Positions 15,583-24,717 of a stretch of DNA of 41,042 bases are shown in pieces; positions within the stretch are counted from its first letter, which is position 1; each line of letters begins with the position of its first letter. Position numbers and translations under genes: made by a program. The notes below the pieces were generated by a model. It made no database searches, was not told the origin of the DNA, and saw only the letters and a program-made list of their open reading frames with translations. Origin of the DNA: Gammaproteobacteria bacterium. Lineage in GTDB: Bacteria > Pseudomonadota > Gammaproteobacteria > Eutrophobiales > Eutrophobiaceae. The DNA is taken from assembly GCA_028819495.1 (NCBI GenBank), contig JAPPLI010000107.1, positions 1-41,042 on the forward strand, written 5' to 3'.

Positions 15583-17285
15583 TAAAAGTAAAACTGTTAA
15601 TCTTTCTATTCGGCCTGGCAGGCCCCTGGTCATTGTGTTATCCGGCATCACAGTTCTTCGACACGGTGATCGTCAACGGTATTGTGATCGATGGTTCCGG
15701 GGAGCCGCGTTACAGGGCCGACATCGGGGTGAGAGACGGCAGGATTACCGCAATCGGCAATCTGGCCGGAGCTGATGCCGGCAATACAATTGATGCAAGC
15801 GGATTGATCGTGGCCCCCGGTTTTATCGATGTGCACACACACGTTGAAGACGGCCTTGTAGATCCCACGCTGAAGGAAAACAGGGGCTTTGTGACGCAGG
15901 GAGTGACGACCAGCGTCATCGGTGCAGATGGCGGACATTCCCCGGGCTCAATCAAAAAACTGATAGCGACCTTTAAACGCCAGGGTGTCGGGACGCACTA
16001 TGCATTTCTTGTCGGCGTCAATGCCATCCGCAGGGAAGTTATGGGAATGGAAGACCGCCCTCCTGCCCGGGAAGAACTTGAGCAGTCGAAATCACTGGTC
16101 CGTGAGGGCATGGAACTCGGCGCCGTCGGTTTATCCAGTGCCCTGATGTACGTGCCCGGACGTTATGCATCGATGGACGAGGTTGTCGAACTTGCGAAAA
16201 TTGCGGCGGAATATGATGGTTTATATGATTCACATGTGCGCGACGCCGTCCCCGATTTCGAAGGTGCGTACCGTGAGGCCATAGAGACAGGCATTCGATC
16301 AGGGGCGCGTCCGCACCCGGCCCACTACAAGGCCGTGGGAAAACGAAACTGGGGCAAGGCCAGGGAGTTGAATGACTACTTTCAAGCCGAGATCGACAGG
16401 GGTGTGGATATTACCATTGACCTGTATCCCTATGATGGCGGTGGAACGGAACAATTAATGGACGTTTTGGTAATCCCGCCGGAGCTGGGAATAATCGACA
16501 TCAGGCAGCAGTTACATGACCCCACCCTGAATGTTGAGGTCAAGCAGGAGCTGGTGAATCGCAGGGTTCGACAACTGGTGGAGGCACTGCACGAAGAGGA
16601 TAAGCGTGAAGCAATTCGAATAGCGACTGAGGTGGGTGTGCCGGGACTGTTCAGTATCGTTGCCAACGCAGCCGAAGGCTATGATACGGTGCGTATCGTG
16701 GCAAGCGAAAGGTATCCGGAGCTGGAAGGTAGAATGCTGGTGGACATTGCCGCTGAGCGTGGCGTTCTGCCATTTGACGCCTTGGTCGATCTGGTCACAG
16801 AAGAAGGTGCGACTACTAAAGTTACCCTGTCCGCAGCGACGGAAGAAGACGTACGCGAGATAATGAAACGTCCCTGGGCCATGATTGCCAGTGACGGCAG
16901 CATTACGGGTTTGGAAGACGGTCGTGGCCATCCACGTTCCAGAGGTACTTTCCCGCGAGTGCTGGGACGTTATGTTCGAGAGTGGAATGTGCTGACGCTG
17001 GAAGACGCAATCAGAAAGATGACGCACCTGCCGGCCGATTATTATCACCTGGCCGAACGGGGTCTGATACGGGAAGGTTACGGGGCTGATATAACCATTT
17101 TTGACCCCGATACGGTTATTGACCGAGCGACCTGGCGTGAACCATCAAAATATTCCGAGGGTATCGTGCATGTCCTGGTTGACGGCGTAAGCGTACTCCG
17201 GGACAGGCAGATGACCGGGGCATTGCCGGGTAAATTCCTGCAAAGAAAGGATGGGAAAAAGGATGAAGTGAGGCATACACCGTAA
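15579..17285 (+). CDS. N-acyl-D-amino-acid deacylase-like amidohydrolase
   Basis: A 568-residue amidohydrolase of the D-aminoacylase/D-glutamate deacylase group. Metal-site residues include H86-x-H88 (FIDVHTHVED), His in YDSHVRD and HPAHYKA, and Asp in MIASDGSI. The signature HPRSRGTFPRVLGRYVRE is typical of this group. The metal-bridging Cys of D-aminoacylases (GNCG motif) is replaced here by D117 in IGADGGHS. A probable signal peptide (residues 1 to about 22) places it in the periplasm. It overlaps the upstream serine hydrolase by four bases. It likely removes an acyl group from an N-acylated amino acid or dipeptide; D-specificity is inferred from the family only. Confidence 0.86.
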   Translation: MIKVKLLIFLFGLAGPWSLCYPASQFFDTVIVNGIVIDGSGEPRYRADIGVRDGRITAIGNLAGADAGNTIDASGLIVAPGFIDVHTHVEDGLVDPTLKENRGFVTQGVTTSVIGADGGHSPGSIKKLIATFKRQGVGTHYAFLVGVNAIRREVMGMEDRPPAREELEQSKSLVREGMELGAVGLSSALMYVPGRYASMDEVVELAKIAAEYDGLYDSHVRDAVPDFEGAYREAIETGIRSGARPHPAHYKAVGKRNWGKARELNDYFQAEIDRGVDITIDLYPYDGGGTEQLMDVLVIPPELGIIDIRQQLHDPTLNVEVKQELVNRRVRQLVEALHEEDKREAIRIATEVGVPGLFSIVANAAEGYDTVRIVASERYPELEGRMLVDIAAERGVLPFDALVDLVTEEGATTKVTLSAATEEDVREIMKRPWAMIASDGSITGLEDGRGHPRSRGTFPRVLGRYVREWNVLTLEDAIRKMTHLPADYYHLAERGLIREGYGADITIFDPDTVIDRATWREPSKYSEGIVHVLVDGVSVLRDRQMTGALPGKFLQRKDGKKDEVRHTP

Positions 17286-17311
17286 CCCAGGGGGATCCTG
17301 GCAGGCCTCGC

Positions 17312-18685
17312 CTATCCGTGGTTCGTCACTTTTCTCTTCTGTCGTGTTACGCCCTGTATATAAAAGATCAGTCCCAGGAAAGTCCAGGCAAGAACGATCA
17401 GCCACTCTTCCCGGGCCAGAGCGGCGGGGCTGCCCGGCAGATACAGACAGGTAAGCATCAGGCAACTCACTACCCCCGCCCATCCTGCCAGCGTACCCGC
17501 CGGCAGTTTGAACGGCCGTTCCATTTCAGGATGTAATTTCCGTAATCGCAGAAATGAGATGGAGACCAGCAGCCAGGCAATGACCAGGCCGAAGCTGCCG
17601 GCATTCACAAACCAGACCAGCGCCTGGCGGCCGAAAATCGGCGCGATACAGGACAACAGGCCAATCAGGGCAATCGCCATGAACGGCGTACGGTAGCTGT
17701 GATGCAGCTTTTCCAGGCCGGACGGCAGCATATCATCTCCGGCCATCGCAAATATCGCCCGGCTGCCGCCGATGACAAACGCATTCCAGCTTGTCAGAAT
17801 ACCGGCTATTCCACCGACTATCAGCAGGGTTGCGCCGATGTCTCCCCACGCGATTGCGTTGGCATCCGCCGTTGCGAGCTTTGAAGTAGAGAGTGAAGGA
17901 GCATCCAGGAGTAATGCCACCGCCAGAATTACCAGGCAGTACCAGAGGACCGTTATGCCGACGGAAACGATTATGATGGAACCGATGTCCCTGAAAGGCA
18001 GGTTGATTTCCTCAGCGGCCTGCGGAATTACATCAAATCCGACAAAGAAAAACGGCACCATCACAAGGACACTGAGTATCCCGACGCCGCCGGCTGCAAA
18101 ATAGGGCTGTATGTTATCTGAAGAACCATGCAAGGTGGCGCCGGTCAACAGGCACAGACCGCTGACCAGCACCAGTAATGTTACGGTGGTCTGGAATATC
18201 GCGGATAATTTCACACCCAGAATATTGATCGTCGTGATTACGGCTGACGCAACAATTCCAATGAGCGCCCAACCCAGGTAAACATCGTAGCCGGCAATGG
18301 TCCACAGGTAGACGTGTTTGACATTGATATCGATGTAATCGAATACGCTGGCCAGCGCCACAGCTTCAAAGCAGCACACCGAGACATAGATGAATATGAG
18401 CGCCCAGGTACATACAAACGATCCCGTCCAGCCGAGTGCTTTCAGACTGTAGAAATGTTCACCCCCGGCACGAGGCATGGCCGCGGCCAGTTCGGCGTAT
18501 AGCAGGGCGACAATCAATATGATCAGGCCTCCACCGGCGAAGGCGGCCACTGCACCGATACTTCCGCCGCGCAGGATCCAGGTATTTGACATGATTACCC
18601 AGCCCCAGCCGACCATTGCGCCGAATGCCAGCGCCAGGACATCTTTGCGTCCGAGCACCCGGAGGAAGCGTTGTTGTGTTTCCAT
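17312..18685 (-). CDS. APC-family amino acid permease
   Basis: A 457-residue inner-membrane permease of the amino acid-polyamine-organocation superfamily with about 12 membrane segments. The first segment carries the typical FGAMVGWGWVIMSN helix break, and a second family stretch is PRAGGEHFYSLKALGW. It runs toward the D-aminoacylase-like gene (convergent, 26 bases). Its start is divergent from the gntR regulator across a gap that holds the AATTAACATGTCAATT palindrome. This suggests it is controlled by that regulator. It would carry the amino acids released by the neighbouring hydrolases into the cytoplasm (inference). Exact substrate unknown. Confidence 0.88.
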   Translation of the reverse strand: METQQRFLRVLGRKDVLALAFGAMVGWGWVIMSNTWILRGGSIGAVAAFAGGGLIILIVALLYAELAAAMPRAGGEHFYSLKALGWTGSFVCTWALIFIYVSVCCFEAVALASVFDYIDINVKHVYLWTIAGYDVYLGWALIGIVASAVITTINILGVKLSAIFQTTVTLLVLVSGLCLLTGATLHGSSDNIQPYFAAGGVGILSVLVMVPFFFVGFDVIPQAAEEINLPFRDIGSIIIVSVGITVLWYCLVILAVALLLDAPSLSTSKLATADANAIAWGDIGATLLIVGGIAGILTSWNAFVIGGSRAIFAMAGDDMLPSGLEKLHHSYRTPFMAIALIGLLSCIAPIFGRQALVWFVNAGSFGLVIAWLLVSISFLRLRKLHPEMERPFKLPAGTLAGWAGVVSCLMLTCLYLPGSPAALAREEWLIVLAWTFLGLIFYIQGVTRQKRKVTNHG

Positions 18686-18762
18686 GAAGTTTTTTACAGG
18701 GTCACTGCGGGTTCCAGGATGTGCTTTGCAAACACCACTTGTCTGTGCGGATGTGGTAGCAT

Positions 18763-18778
18763 AATTAACATGTCAATT
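18763..18778. promoter_or_regulatory. Putative GntR operator palindrome
   Basis: AATTAACATGTCAATT is a 16-bp palindrome with 7 of 8 pairs matching. It lies in the divergent gap between the permease and gntR genes, about 80 bases from each start. A self-regulating GntR protein usually binds such a site beside its own gene. Related copies are at 14402-14417 and 21272-21287. On the minus strand it also spells TTGACA, so an overlap with a -35 element is possible. Confidence 0.5.
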
Positions 18779-18864
18779 TTTATAAATCAAAATATTAATA
18801 AAAAGGATTTTCCGGAATTGTGTGTGACAATCGCTGCCGGTGTCAATAATGCGGGTTGCTGAAA

Positions 18865-19629
18865 ATGAAATCCTCGCATTCAGGTAAACAGGGCAGGAAA
18901 TCAAGCAACACGGATCAATTATCCAGCGCCGAGCGGGTGTACGACAGGCTGCATCTGGAAATTCTGACTTTTGGACTGATGCCCGGTGAAACATTTTCCG
19001 AGGCTTCACTGGCGGCACGCTTTGACTTTCCCATTGCGGCAGTGAGGGCGGCTTTATCACGCCTGCGCCAGGACGGCCTGATGATCAACAGGAAACGTCT
19101 GGGACATATGGTCAGACCGGTAACGTTTGAGGATATCCATAATACCTATGAAATGCGTGGTTTGCTGGAGCCTGTCGCGGTGGAAAAGGCCATGAAAAAC
19201 CTGGATCCGGAAGTTCTGCACAAACTTGAACTGGAATTAAACAAGGCAATTCAGAAGAGTGATCGTAAATCGCAAGTGAAGGCACTGTTTGTTCACCGGG
19301 AATTCCATCTCACTATTGCCCAGGCTTCGGGTAATCAGCAGCTTGAAAAGTGGATTCGGGAATTGAGTGACCATGTACTCCGGTTTCAATACCTGGATAT
19401 CAGAAATTCAGAAATCAGCGGACAAGGATGGCAGGATCAGCACAAGGATATTATTGCTGCGATCGAGCAGGGTAATGCCCGTAAAGCCGCTGACGCCATG
19501 AAAGAAGATATTATGGGCGGGCATGAACTGGTAATACAGGCCATCCTGAATTTGCCGGAATTTCGAAAATTGAATCTTGGCGGCAGTAGTACTGATGCCG
19601 GGAACGGATCAGAATCCCTGGTAAACTGA
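18865..19629 (+). CDS. GntR-family transcriptional regulator, FCD subfamily
   Basis: A 254-residue regulator. A winged helix-turn-helix occupies about residues 20-85 (DRLHLEILTFGLMPGETFSE, then AVRAALSRLRQDGL). An all-helical FCD effector domain follows, with metal-site residues in HREFHLT, DQHKDI and GGHELV. FCD regulators usually respond to small carboxylates or amino-acid derivatives. I start at the ATG at 18865; a TTG at 18856 would add three residues. The arylsulfatase starts 25 bases after its stop, so the two may be co-transcribed. It is the only specific regulator in the 11-26 kb block. It is a good candidate to control the permease, the hydrolases and the second TonB receptor through the shared TGACATGT motif. 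Confidence 0.9.
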   Translation: MKSSHSGKQGRKSSNTDQLSSAERVYDRLHLEILTFGLMPGETFSEASLAARFDFPIAAVRAALSRLRQDGLMINRKRLGHMVRPVTFEDIHNTYEMRGLLEPVAVEKAMKNLDPEVLHKLELELNKAIQKSDRKSQVKALFVHREFHLTIAQASGNQQLEKWIRELSDHVLRFQYLDIRNSEISGQGWQDQHKDIIAAIEQGNARKAADAMKEDIMGGHELVIQAILNLPEFRKLNLGGSSTDAGNGSESLVN

Positions 19630-19654
19630 AAATAATTCCTACGAGGGTTTGTTC

Positions 19655-21241
19655 ATGAGCGATTTATTCAAAGATGTTTTCCGTCAGGTTTCCAAGAGTG
19701 CTGTGCCTGCAATTTTCGTGCTCGGCATGACTGGTCTTTATTTGGATGCAGATGCCTATGAAGCGGATGCGGCACAGCGCGCCCTGGCAGCAGAAAGATA
19801 CGCGCAATGGAGCCAGGAAGATAAATCCATAGGCAAACGGCTGCAGGATCTCGCAAAGAAACACGGGCAGCCGAATATTCTATTTATTCTCGGTGACGAT
19901 ATCGGCTGGGGCGAACTGGGTTCCTATGGCGGCGGCAAATTGCGCGGCACGCCGACCCCTAATCTTGACAAGCTGGCAGAGGATGGAATGCGCTTCCTGC
20001 AGCACTATTCCGAACCGTCCTGCACGGTCACGAGAGTCGCCCTGATGACCGGCCGTTTGCCGGTGCGGACAGGCGTTGACAATGTACTGTTCCCCGGCAA
20101 TCCGAAAGGCCTCGTCAGGGATGAAAAAACCATCGCGGAGGTATTATCGGAAGCCGGCTATGCCACCGCCATGTTCGGAAAATGGCATTTGGGTGAGAGC
20201 GCCGAACACCAGCCGACCAACCAGGGTTTCGACTACGCCCTGTACGGCATGTACAACGGCGGTGTCTGGCCCTGGCTGGAGAACCTGGAATATTTTAACA
20301 AGGAGAATGAGACCATCGGAGAAATCCCCTACACGCTTGATATGCCCGGGGATTACGAGGATCAGTTTAACATCACCATTCACGGCGTACAGGAAAGTTA
20401 TAAAGGCGGTACGCCCAGGGAAATCGGGAAACTCACGCTGGAACGGTACAATCGGCACGATAATGAACTTACGGACAAGCTGCTGGATTTCATTGAAGAC
20501 AATCATAAGGCCGGCAAGCCCTTTTTTGCCTATTTCGCCACCAATGCACAGCAGGTGTTCGCGTGTCCGCCTGAAGAACGCCATGCGAAATATGTTGACT
20601 CGGCAAATTGCCAGGCTGCCCAGATATTTCAACACGACAAGAACGTTAAGCGACTGAGAGAAAAACTCGAACAACTGGAAATAGCGGAAAATACCCTCGT
20701 CGTATGGGCCAGCGATAACGGGCCCATGTACTCTTTTTACCCTTCAGCCGGCTTCAGTTACCTGCGCGGAAGGAAACACGAGGTACAGGAAGGCGGTGTA
20801 AGAACCCCGGCAATCGCGTGGTGGCCGGGGATGATCGCACCGGGATCCGAACCCCTGGACCTGGTTCACGTCACCGACTGGTTCACCACCATAGCCGGCA
20901 TTGCGGGCGCCCAGGCCAATATTCCAGGCGACAGGATAATCGATGGCGTAAATCAGACCTCATTACTCATTAATGGAGAAGGATATTCACGCAGGAATTA
21001 CCTGTTCCATTATAAATACAGCGTGTTCGGGACCGGGTTGGGCACACGGCTTGAAGCCGTTCGCTGGAACGATATCAAGCTTTATCCGAACAAGATGGAA
21101 GTTTTTAACATAATGCGCGATCCCAATGAGATGCATTCCGACAGGCGCCAGTATCTGTGGGTCATTGAACCGTTAAGGCAACTGATGAGCAACCATCTGA
21201 AGATGATGGAAAAATTTCCCAATCGAAAACTGGAGTTTTGA
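19655..21241 (+). CDS. Arylsulfatase-like sulfatase with atypical CTVTR motif
   Basis: A 528-residue type I sulfatase. Metal-binding D81-D82 lie in LGDDIGWGE, and FGKWHLGE and WASDNGP carry further active-site residues. The formylglycine position is C123 in SCTVTRVALMTGR. Here the usual Pro or Ala two residues after the Cys is Val (CxVxR instead of CxPxR), which may affect maturation. The N-terminus has a hydrophobic stretch (residues 14-30) that could export or anchor the protein. The ATG at 19655 is preceded by GAGGG; a TTG at 19649 is less likely. Located between gntR and the TonB receptor, it would desulfate an imported or extracellular sulfate ester. Substrate unknown. Confidence 0.88.
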   Translation: MSDLFKDVFRQVSKSAVPAIFVLGMTGLYLDADAYEADAAQRALAAERYAQWSQEDKSIGKRLQDLAKKHGQPNILFILGDDIGWGELGSYGGGKLRGTPTPNLDKLAEDGMRFLQHYSEPSCTVTRVALMTGRLPVRTGVDNVLFPGNPKGLVRDEKTIAEVLSEAGYATAMFGKWHLGESAEHQPTNQGFDYALYGMYNGGVWPWLENLEYFNKENETIGEIPYTLDMPGDYEDQFNITIHGVQESYKGGTPREIGKLTLERYNRHDNELTDKLLDFIEDNHKAGKPFFAYFATNAQQVFACPPEERHAKYVDSANCQAAQIFQHDKNVKRLREKLEQLEIAENTLVVWASDNGPMYSFYPSAGFSYLRGRKHEVQEGGVRTPAIAWWPGMIAPGSEPLDLVHVTDWFTTIAGIAGAQANIPGDRIIDGVNQTSLLINGEGYSRRNYLFHYKYSVFGTGLGTRLEAVRWNDIKLYPNKMEVFNIMRDPNEMHSDRRQYLWVIEPLRQLMSNHLKMMEKFPNRKLEF

Positions 21242-21271
21242 TTGCAGACCGTCAAGTCCGGCCTTAACCTT

Positions 21272-21302
21272 AATTGACATGTCGAATATAATGAAATAAT
21301 AT
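21272..21302 (+). promoter_or_regulatory. Strong sigma-70-like promoter overlapped by operator motif
   Basis: TTGACA (21274-21279), a 17-base spacer and TAATAT (21297-21302) form a near-consensus promoter 96 bases upstream of the TonB-receptor start. The -35 box lies inside AATTGACATGTCGAAT (21272-21287), which has the perfect 8-bp palindrome GACATGTC and resembles the site next to gntR. This arrangement suits direct repression by a GntR-type protein. Confidence 0.6.
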
Positions 21303-21397
21303 GTTATAAGATCTTCAGTTATCCGTTCAGGTCATAATATACACTGCATAATCAATCGGTTAGCCCTTTAATGAAAATGCACGCGGGGGAAGTTGAT

Positions 21398-23677
21398 ATG
21401 AAAAATCCGTTACTGACGCCTGCATTCGCAGGCCTTCTTGCCGTCATGTTGGTGCCCATACTCGCCTATGCCCAGACATCGGAACTCGAAGAGATCATCG
21501 TGACCGCCCGTAAAAAGGAAGAGAGCCTGATGGACGTGCCCATTTCGGTTTCGGTGGTCTCGGGCAGCGTCGTGCAGGACGGCAATATCGGCAAGCTGGA
21601 AAACCTGGCTCCCACGCTCCCCAACTTTCATCACAGCGAGGCGGTGTCGGGCAACGACCAGGTGTTCATGCGCGGCGTCGGGTCGGGAGTCAACTTCGGC
21701 TTCGAGAACTCGGTCGGACAGGTCTTCGACGGCATATTCTTCGGCCGCGCCCGCTACGGGCGCGCGCTGTTCATGGATCTCGACCGCATCGAGGTCCTCA
21801 AGGGCCCGCAGGGGGCGCTGATCGGCAAGAATACGACGGCCGGGGCCATCAACATCACCAGTGCAAGGCCGACCGAAGAATTCGAGGCTTACCTCGCGCC
21901 GACGTGGGAGTTTGAGGGCGACGACGGACCGACCATCGAGGGCGCAATCTCGGGACCCCTGAGCGACCAGCTGCGCGGGCGCGTCGCGTTTCGTTATGAA
22001 GACCGCGACGGGTATATAAAAAATCTCGCGCGCGACACCGAGGAAATGCAGAGGGAAGAGGTCGCGATCCGCGCGCAGTTCGAGGCGGACCTCGCCGAAG
22101 GTCTGGACGCCAGGCTCCTCTTTCAGTACAGCGACCAGACGCGCGAGGGCCGGCCGGTGGAATTGGGAAATTGCACTCCGGGCTTCGCAAACCTGCTCAG
22201 CAGGTTTGGAGACGATTGCGAGTGGAACCGCACGAATTCGCGGGTCCTGCTCCAGCACGGCGTCGAGCAGGAATCCGCCAGCGACACGGAGACCTGGCTC
22301 GCCGGCTTGACTATTGACTGGGATACACCGCTCGGCATCCTGACCTCGGTTTCGGCCTTCTCGCGCTACGAGACCAAGGACCACTGGGACTCCGACAGCA
22401 TTGCGGTCGAGGCGGTAAGCATTCTCATCAACGAGGAATACGAGCAGTGGTCTGAGGAAATCCGGCTTACCTCGTCCGGCGACAACGTGGTCGACTACAC
22501 CCTCGGCGCCTATTTCCAGTTCGTGGATCACAAGACCCGCTTCGGGCTGGACTTCAACTTCATGGGGCCGCCGCCGCTGAATAACCTGCCGCCCTTTGCC
22601 CGCGGGCGCAGCAACCGGCACACGGATGCGGAAGGTGATACCCAGGCGGTGTTCGGCCAGGCGACCTGGCATGTCCACCCGCAATGGGACCTGACCGCGG
22701 GCTTCCGTTACACGCACGAGTCGAAGGAGGCGAGCCACCTGCTGTTTCCGACTGTGCTGTACACCGACGAGCGCAGACCCCCGCCGCCATTCGGTCCGAT
22801 CGCCAATACGCACGACGTATCCGCCGACCGCACCGAAAACCAGTTTACGCCCAACGGCACTATCCAGTGGCGGCCTGTCGATGATGCCATGCTGTACGCC
22901 AATGTCAGCAAAGGCTTCAAGGGCGGCGGGTACGATCACCAGCTCGGGTCCCCGCAGGCGCAGGCGGAACGGGACTTTGAATTCGAAGACGAGTCGGTGC
23001 TGGCGTACGAAGTTGGCGGCAAGTTCCAGTTCCCAGACAGCCGGGCGCGGATGAGCGTTTCGTTCTTTCGAATGGAATTCGAAGACCTGCAGGTCAGTAC
23101 CCTCATTCCGGGCGGCACGGTCCTGTTCAGGGTCGGCAATGCAGCCTCGGCGATCAGCCAGGGCGTGGAACTGGACGCGCAGTGGCAGCCTGTGGACAAC
23201 CTTAACATTAACCTGGCTGCCGCCTATCTCGATGCCGACTTCGATGATTATGTAGACGCGCCGTGCTACGGGGCACAGCCCGCGGCAGAGGGCTGCATCG
23301 GCGGCAACCAGGATCTCAGCGGCAAAGCCCTGCAGTTTGCTCCGGAGTGGTCGTGGTCGCTGGATGGCGATTACACCTGGAACCTGCCTGGCGATCTCAC
23401 CATGCGATTGTTCGGCCGTATGTATTACTCCGATGATTATCTCATGGCGCTGGACCATGATCCGAATGCGTTCCAGGACGATTTTGTCAAGGTGGACGCA
23501 TCGCTGGCGCTTGGCAGCGCAGACGGCAGGTGGCGGGTATCGCTGATCGGACGCAACCTGACCGATCGCAAGACTGCGAACTTCGCCAACGACGGTGCGG
23601 GACCGGACGGCGCGTCGTTCTTCTACTTCAGCCACCCGCCGCGTTCGCTCGCCGTTCAGGCCAGGCTCAATTTCTGA
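21398..23677 (+). CDS. TonB-dependent outer-membrane receptor
   Basis: A 759-residue TonB-dependent receptor. It has a signal peptide (1 to about 25, ending AYAQ), TonB box EEIIVTA, plug domain with VLKGPQGALIGKNTTAGAINI, and a beta-barrel ending in a terminal Phe (ARLNF), the usual outer-membrane insertion signal. I start at the ATG at 21398, which has the leader CGCGGGGGAAGTTGAT; an upstream ATG at 21371 would add nine residues and disturb the signal peptide. Its own strong promoter lies at 21274-21302. Local GC is clearly higher than in the flanking genes. It probably imports the compound processed by the sulfatase, esterase and amidohydrolase around it (inference). Confidence 0.93.
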   Translation: MKNPLLTPAFAGLLAVMLVPILAYAQTSELEEIIVTARKKEESLMDVPISVSVVSGSVVQDGNIGKLENLAPTLPNFHHSEAVSGNDQVFMRGVGSGVNFGFENSVGQVFDGIFFGRARYGRALFMDLDRIEVLKGPQGALIGKNTTAGAINITSARPTEEFEAYLAPTWEFEGDDGPTIEGAISGPLSDQLRGRVAFRYEDRDGYIKNLARDTEEMQREEVAIRAQFEADLAEGLDARLLFQYSDQTREGRPVELGNCTPGFANLLSRFGDDCEWNRTNSRVLLQHGVEQESASDTETWLAGLTIDWDTPLGILTSVSAFSRYETKDHWDSDSIAVEAVSILINEEYEQWSEEIRLTSSGDNVVDYTLGAYFQFVDHKTRFGLDFNFMGPPPLNNLPPFARGRSNRHTDAEGDTQAVFGQATWHVHPQWDLTAGFRYTHESKEASHLLFPTVLYTDERRPPPPFGPIANTHDVSADRTENQFTPNGTIQWRPVDDAMLYANVSKGFKGGGYDHQLGSPQAQAERDFEFEDESVLAYEVGGKFQFPDSRARMSVSFFRMEFEDLQVSTLIPGGTVLFRVGNAASAISQGVELDAQWQPVDNLNINLAAAYLDADFDDYVDAPCYGAQPAAEGCIGGNQDLSGKALQFAPEWSWSLDGDYTWNLPGDLTMRLFGRMYYSDDYLMALDHDPNAFQDDFVKVDASLALGSADGRWRVSLIGRNLTDRKTANFANDGAGPDGASFFYFSHPPRSLAVQARLNF

Positions 23678-23756
23678 TAACGACACCGGGGTGGTTCCGA
23701 TCGCAGACGATGCTGCCGAAGTGGATCCCGGCGGGCGTTCTGCAGGTAACGCTATA

Positions 23757-24686
23757 ATGAAAAGAGCATTACTGTTATCCATATTGATTCCGGGACTGGT
23801 TGTTTTATCCGGTGTCCGGGCCGCCGATACCGTTCATGAGACCCACGTTCACAGTGAAATAGCCGGAGTCCCCGCGGACATGAAGAGCCTGGATGTTTAT
23901 GCGGGCGGGCGGTCGCAGGGCGCCCCGGTCGTCGTGTTCATTCATGGTGGCGGCTGGGTAAGCGGCAACAAGGGAAATGTAAGGAGATCTCCTCCGTTTC
24001 TTGAGTTTTTTGAGAAACAGGACATGGTTCTCGTCAGCGCAGGTATGCGTCTTGTACATAACCCGGAGTCACCCTCAACCACTTTTCGTGAGCAGGCAAC
24101 CGATGTCGCTGCCGCGGTTCGCTGGGTACATGACAATATTCAACGTTACGGTGGCGATCCGGATCGGTTGGTCCTTTTGGGTTTCTCGGCAGGCGCCCAC
24201 CTGGTGGCATTGGTGGGTACCGATGATTCCTATCTCAAGAACGAAAACCTCACGCTTTCCGTACTGAGGGGCGTCATTGCGCTGGATGTGAGCGCATACG
24301 ATATTCCCCGCGCCATTCGGGAAGCGCCGTCACAGGGCGTGCCTGTAAGCCCGGCGTACCTTACGCGGGTCTTCAGTTCCGATCGGAACGCGCAGGAGGC
24401 GGCATCTCCCGTTTACCATGTCGAACCGGGCAAACAGTATCCGCCGTTTCTCGTAATTTACGGCGGTATTTTCGATACCAGCCCCGAGGGTGTCTTCAAG
24501 CAGACACTTTCAAAAGTACAGTCGGAAGCATTCGCGGAGAGGTTACGCACCGCCGGGTCCCACGCGCAGGTCTATGGTGAACCGGAAAAAACCCATCGGA
24601 GCGTAATTCGCGACTTTGGTCGCCCGGGCGATGAAATAACCCGGACAACCCGGGCTTTTCTGAAGGATATTACCGGTTCGAAGTAA
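23757..24686 (+). CDS. Exported alpha/beta-hydrolase (carboxylesterase type)
   Basis: A 309-residue alpha/beta-hydrolase. The oxyanion motif is H63-G-G-G66 (FIHGGGWVSG), the nucleophile is S144 in GFSAGAH, and the catalytic His is probably in EKTHRSV near residue 284. A signal peptide covers residues 1 to about 22 (VRAA). The frame is open from 23595, but homology and the signal peptide start at the ATG at 23757. Relatives include acetylesterases and kynurenine-formamidase-like proteins. It lies 79 bases after the TonB receptor and 31 before the amidohydrolase on the same strand, which suggests one transcription unit for periplasmic hydrolysis of an imported ester or amide (inference). Confidence 0.87.
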   Translation: MKRALLLSILIPGLVVLSGVRAADTVHETHVHSEIAGVPADMKSLDVYAGGRSQGAPVVVFIHGGGWVSGNKGNVRRSPPFLEFFEKQDMVLVSAGMRLVHNPESPSTTFREQATDVAAAVRWVHDNIQRYGGDPDRLVLLGFSAGAHLVALVGTDDSYLKNENLTLSVLRGVIALDVSAYDIPRAIREAPSQGVPVSPAYLTRVFSSDRNAQEAASPVYHVEPGKQYPPFLVIYGGIFDTSPEGVFKQTLSKVQSEAFAERLRTAGSHAQVYGEPEKTHRSVIRDFGRPGDEITRTTRAFLKDITGSK

Positions 24687-24717
24687 CAGCAAGCAGTTAA
24701 CTCCTGGTGAGAGAGTA

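Noticed and set aside
17287..17301. CCAGG/CCTGG dyad between the deacylase and permease genes as a terminator
   Set aside because: The stem is only 5 bp and no T-run follows, so it is too weak to call.
21410..23782. 790-codon open frame antisense to the second TonB receptor
   Set aside because: It is the GC-driven shadow of a clear receptor gene. Its translation is rich in Arg, Glu and Ala with no domain pattern and it has no ribosome site.
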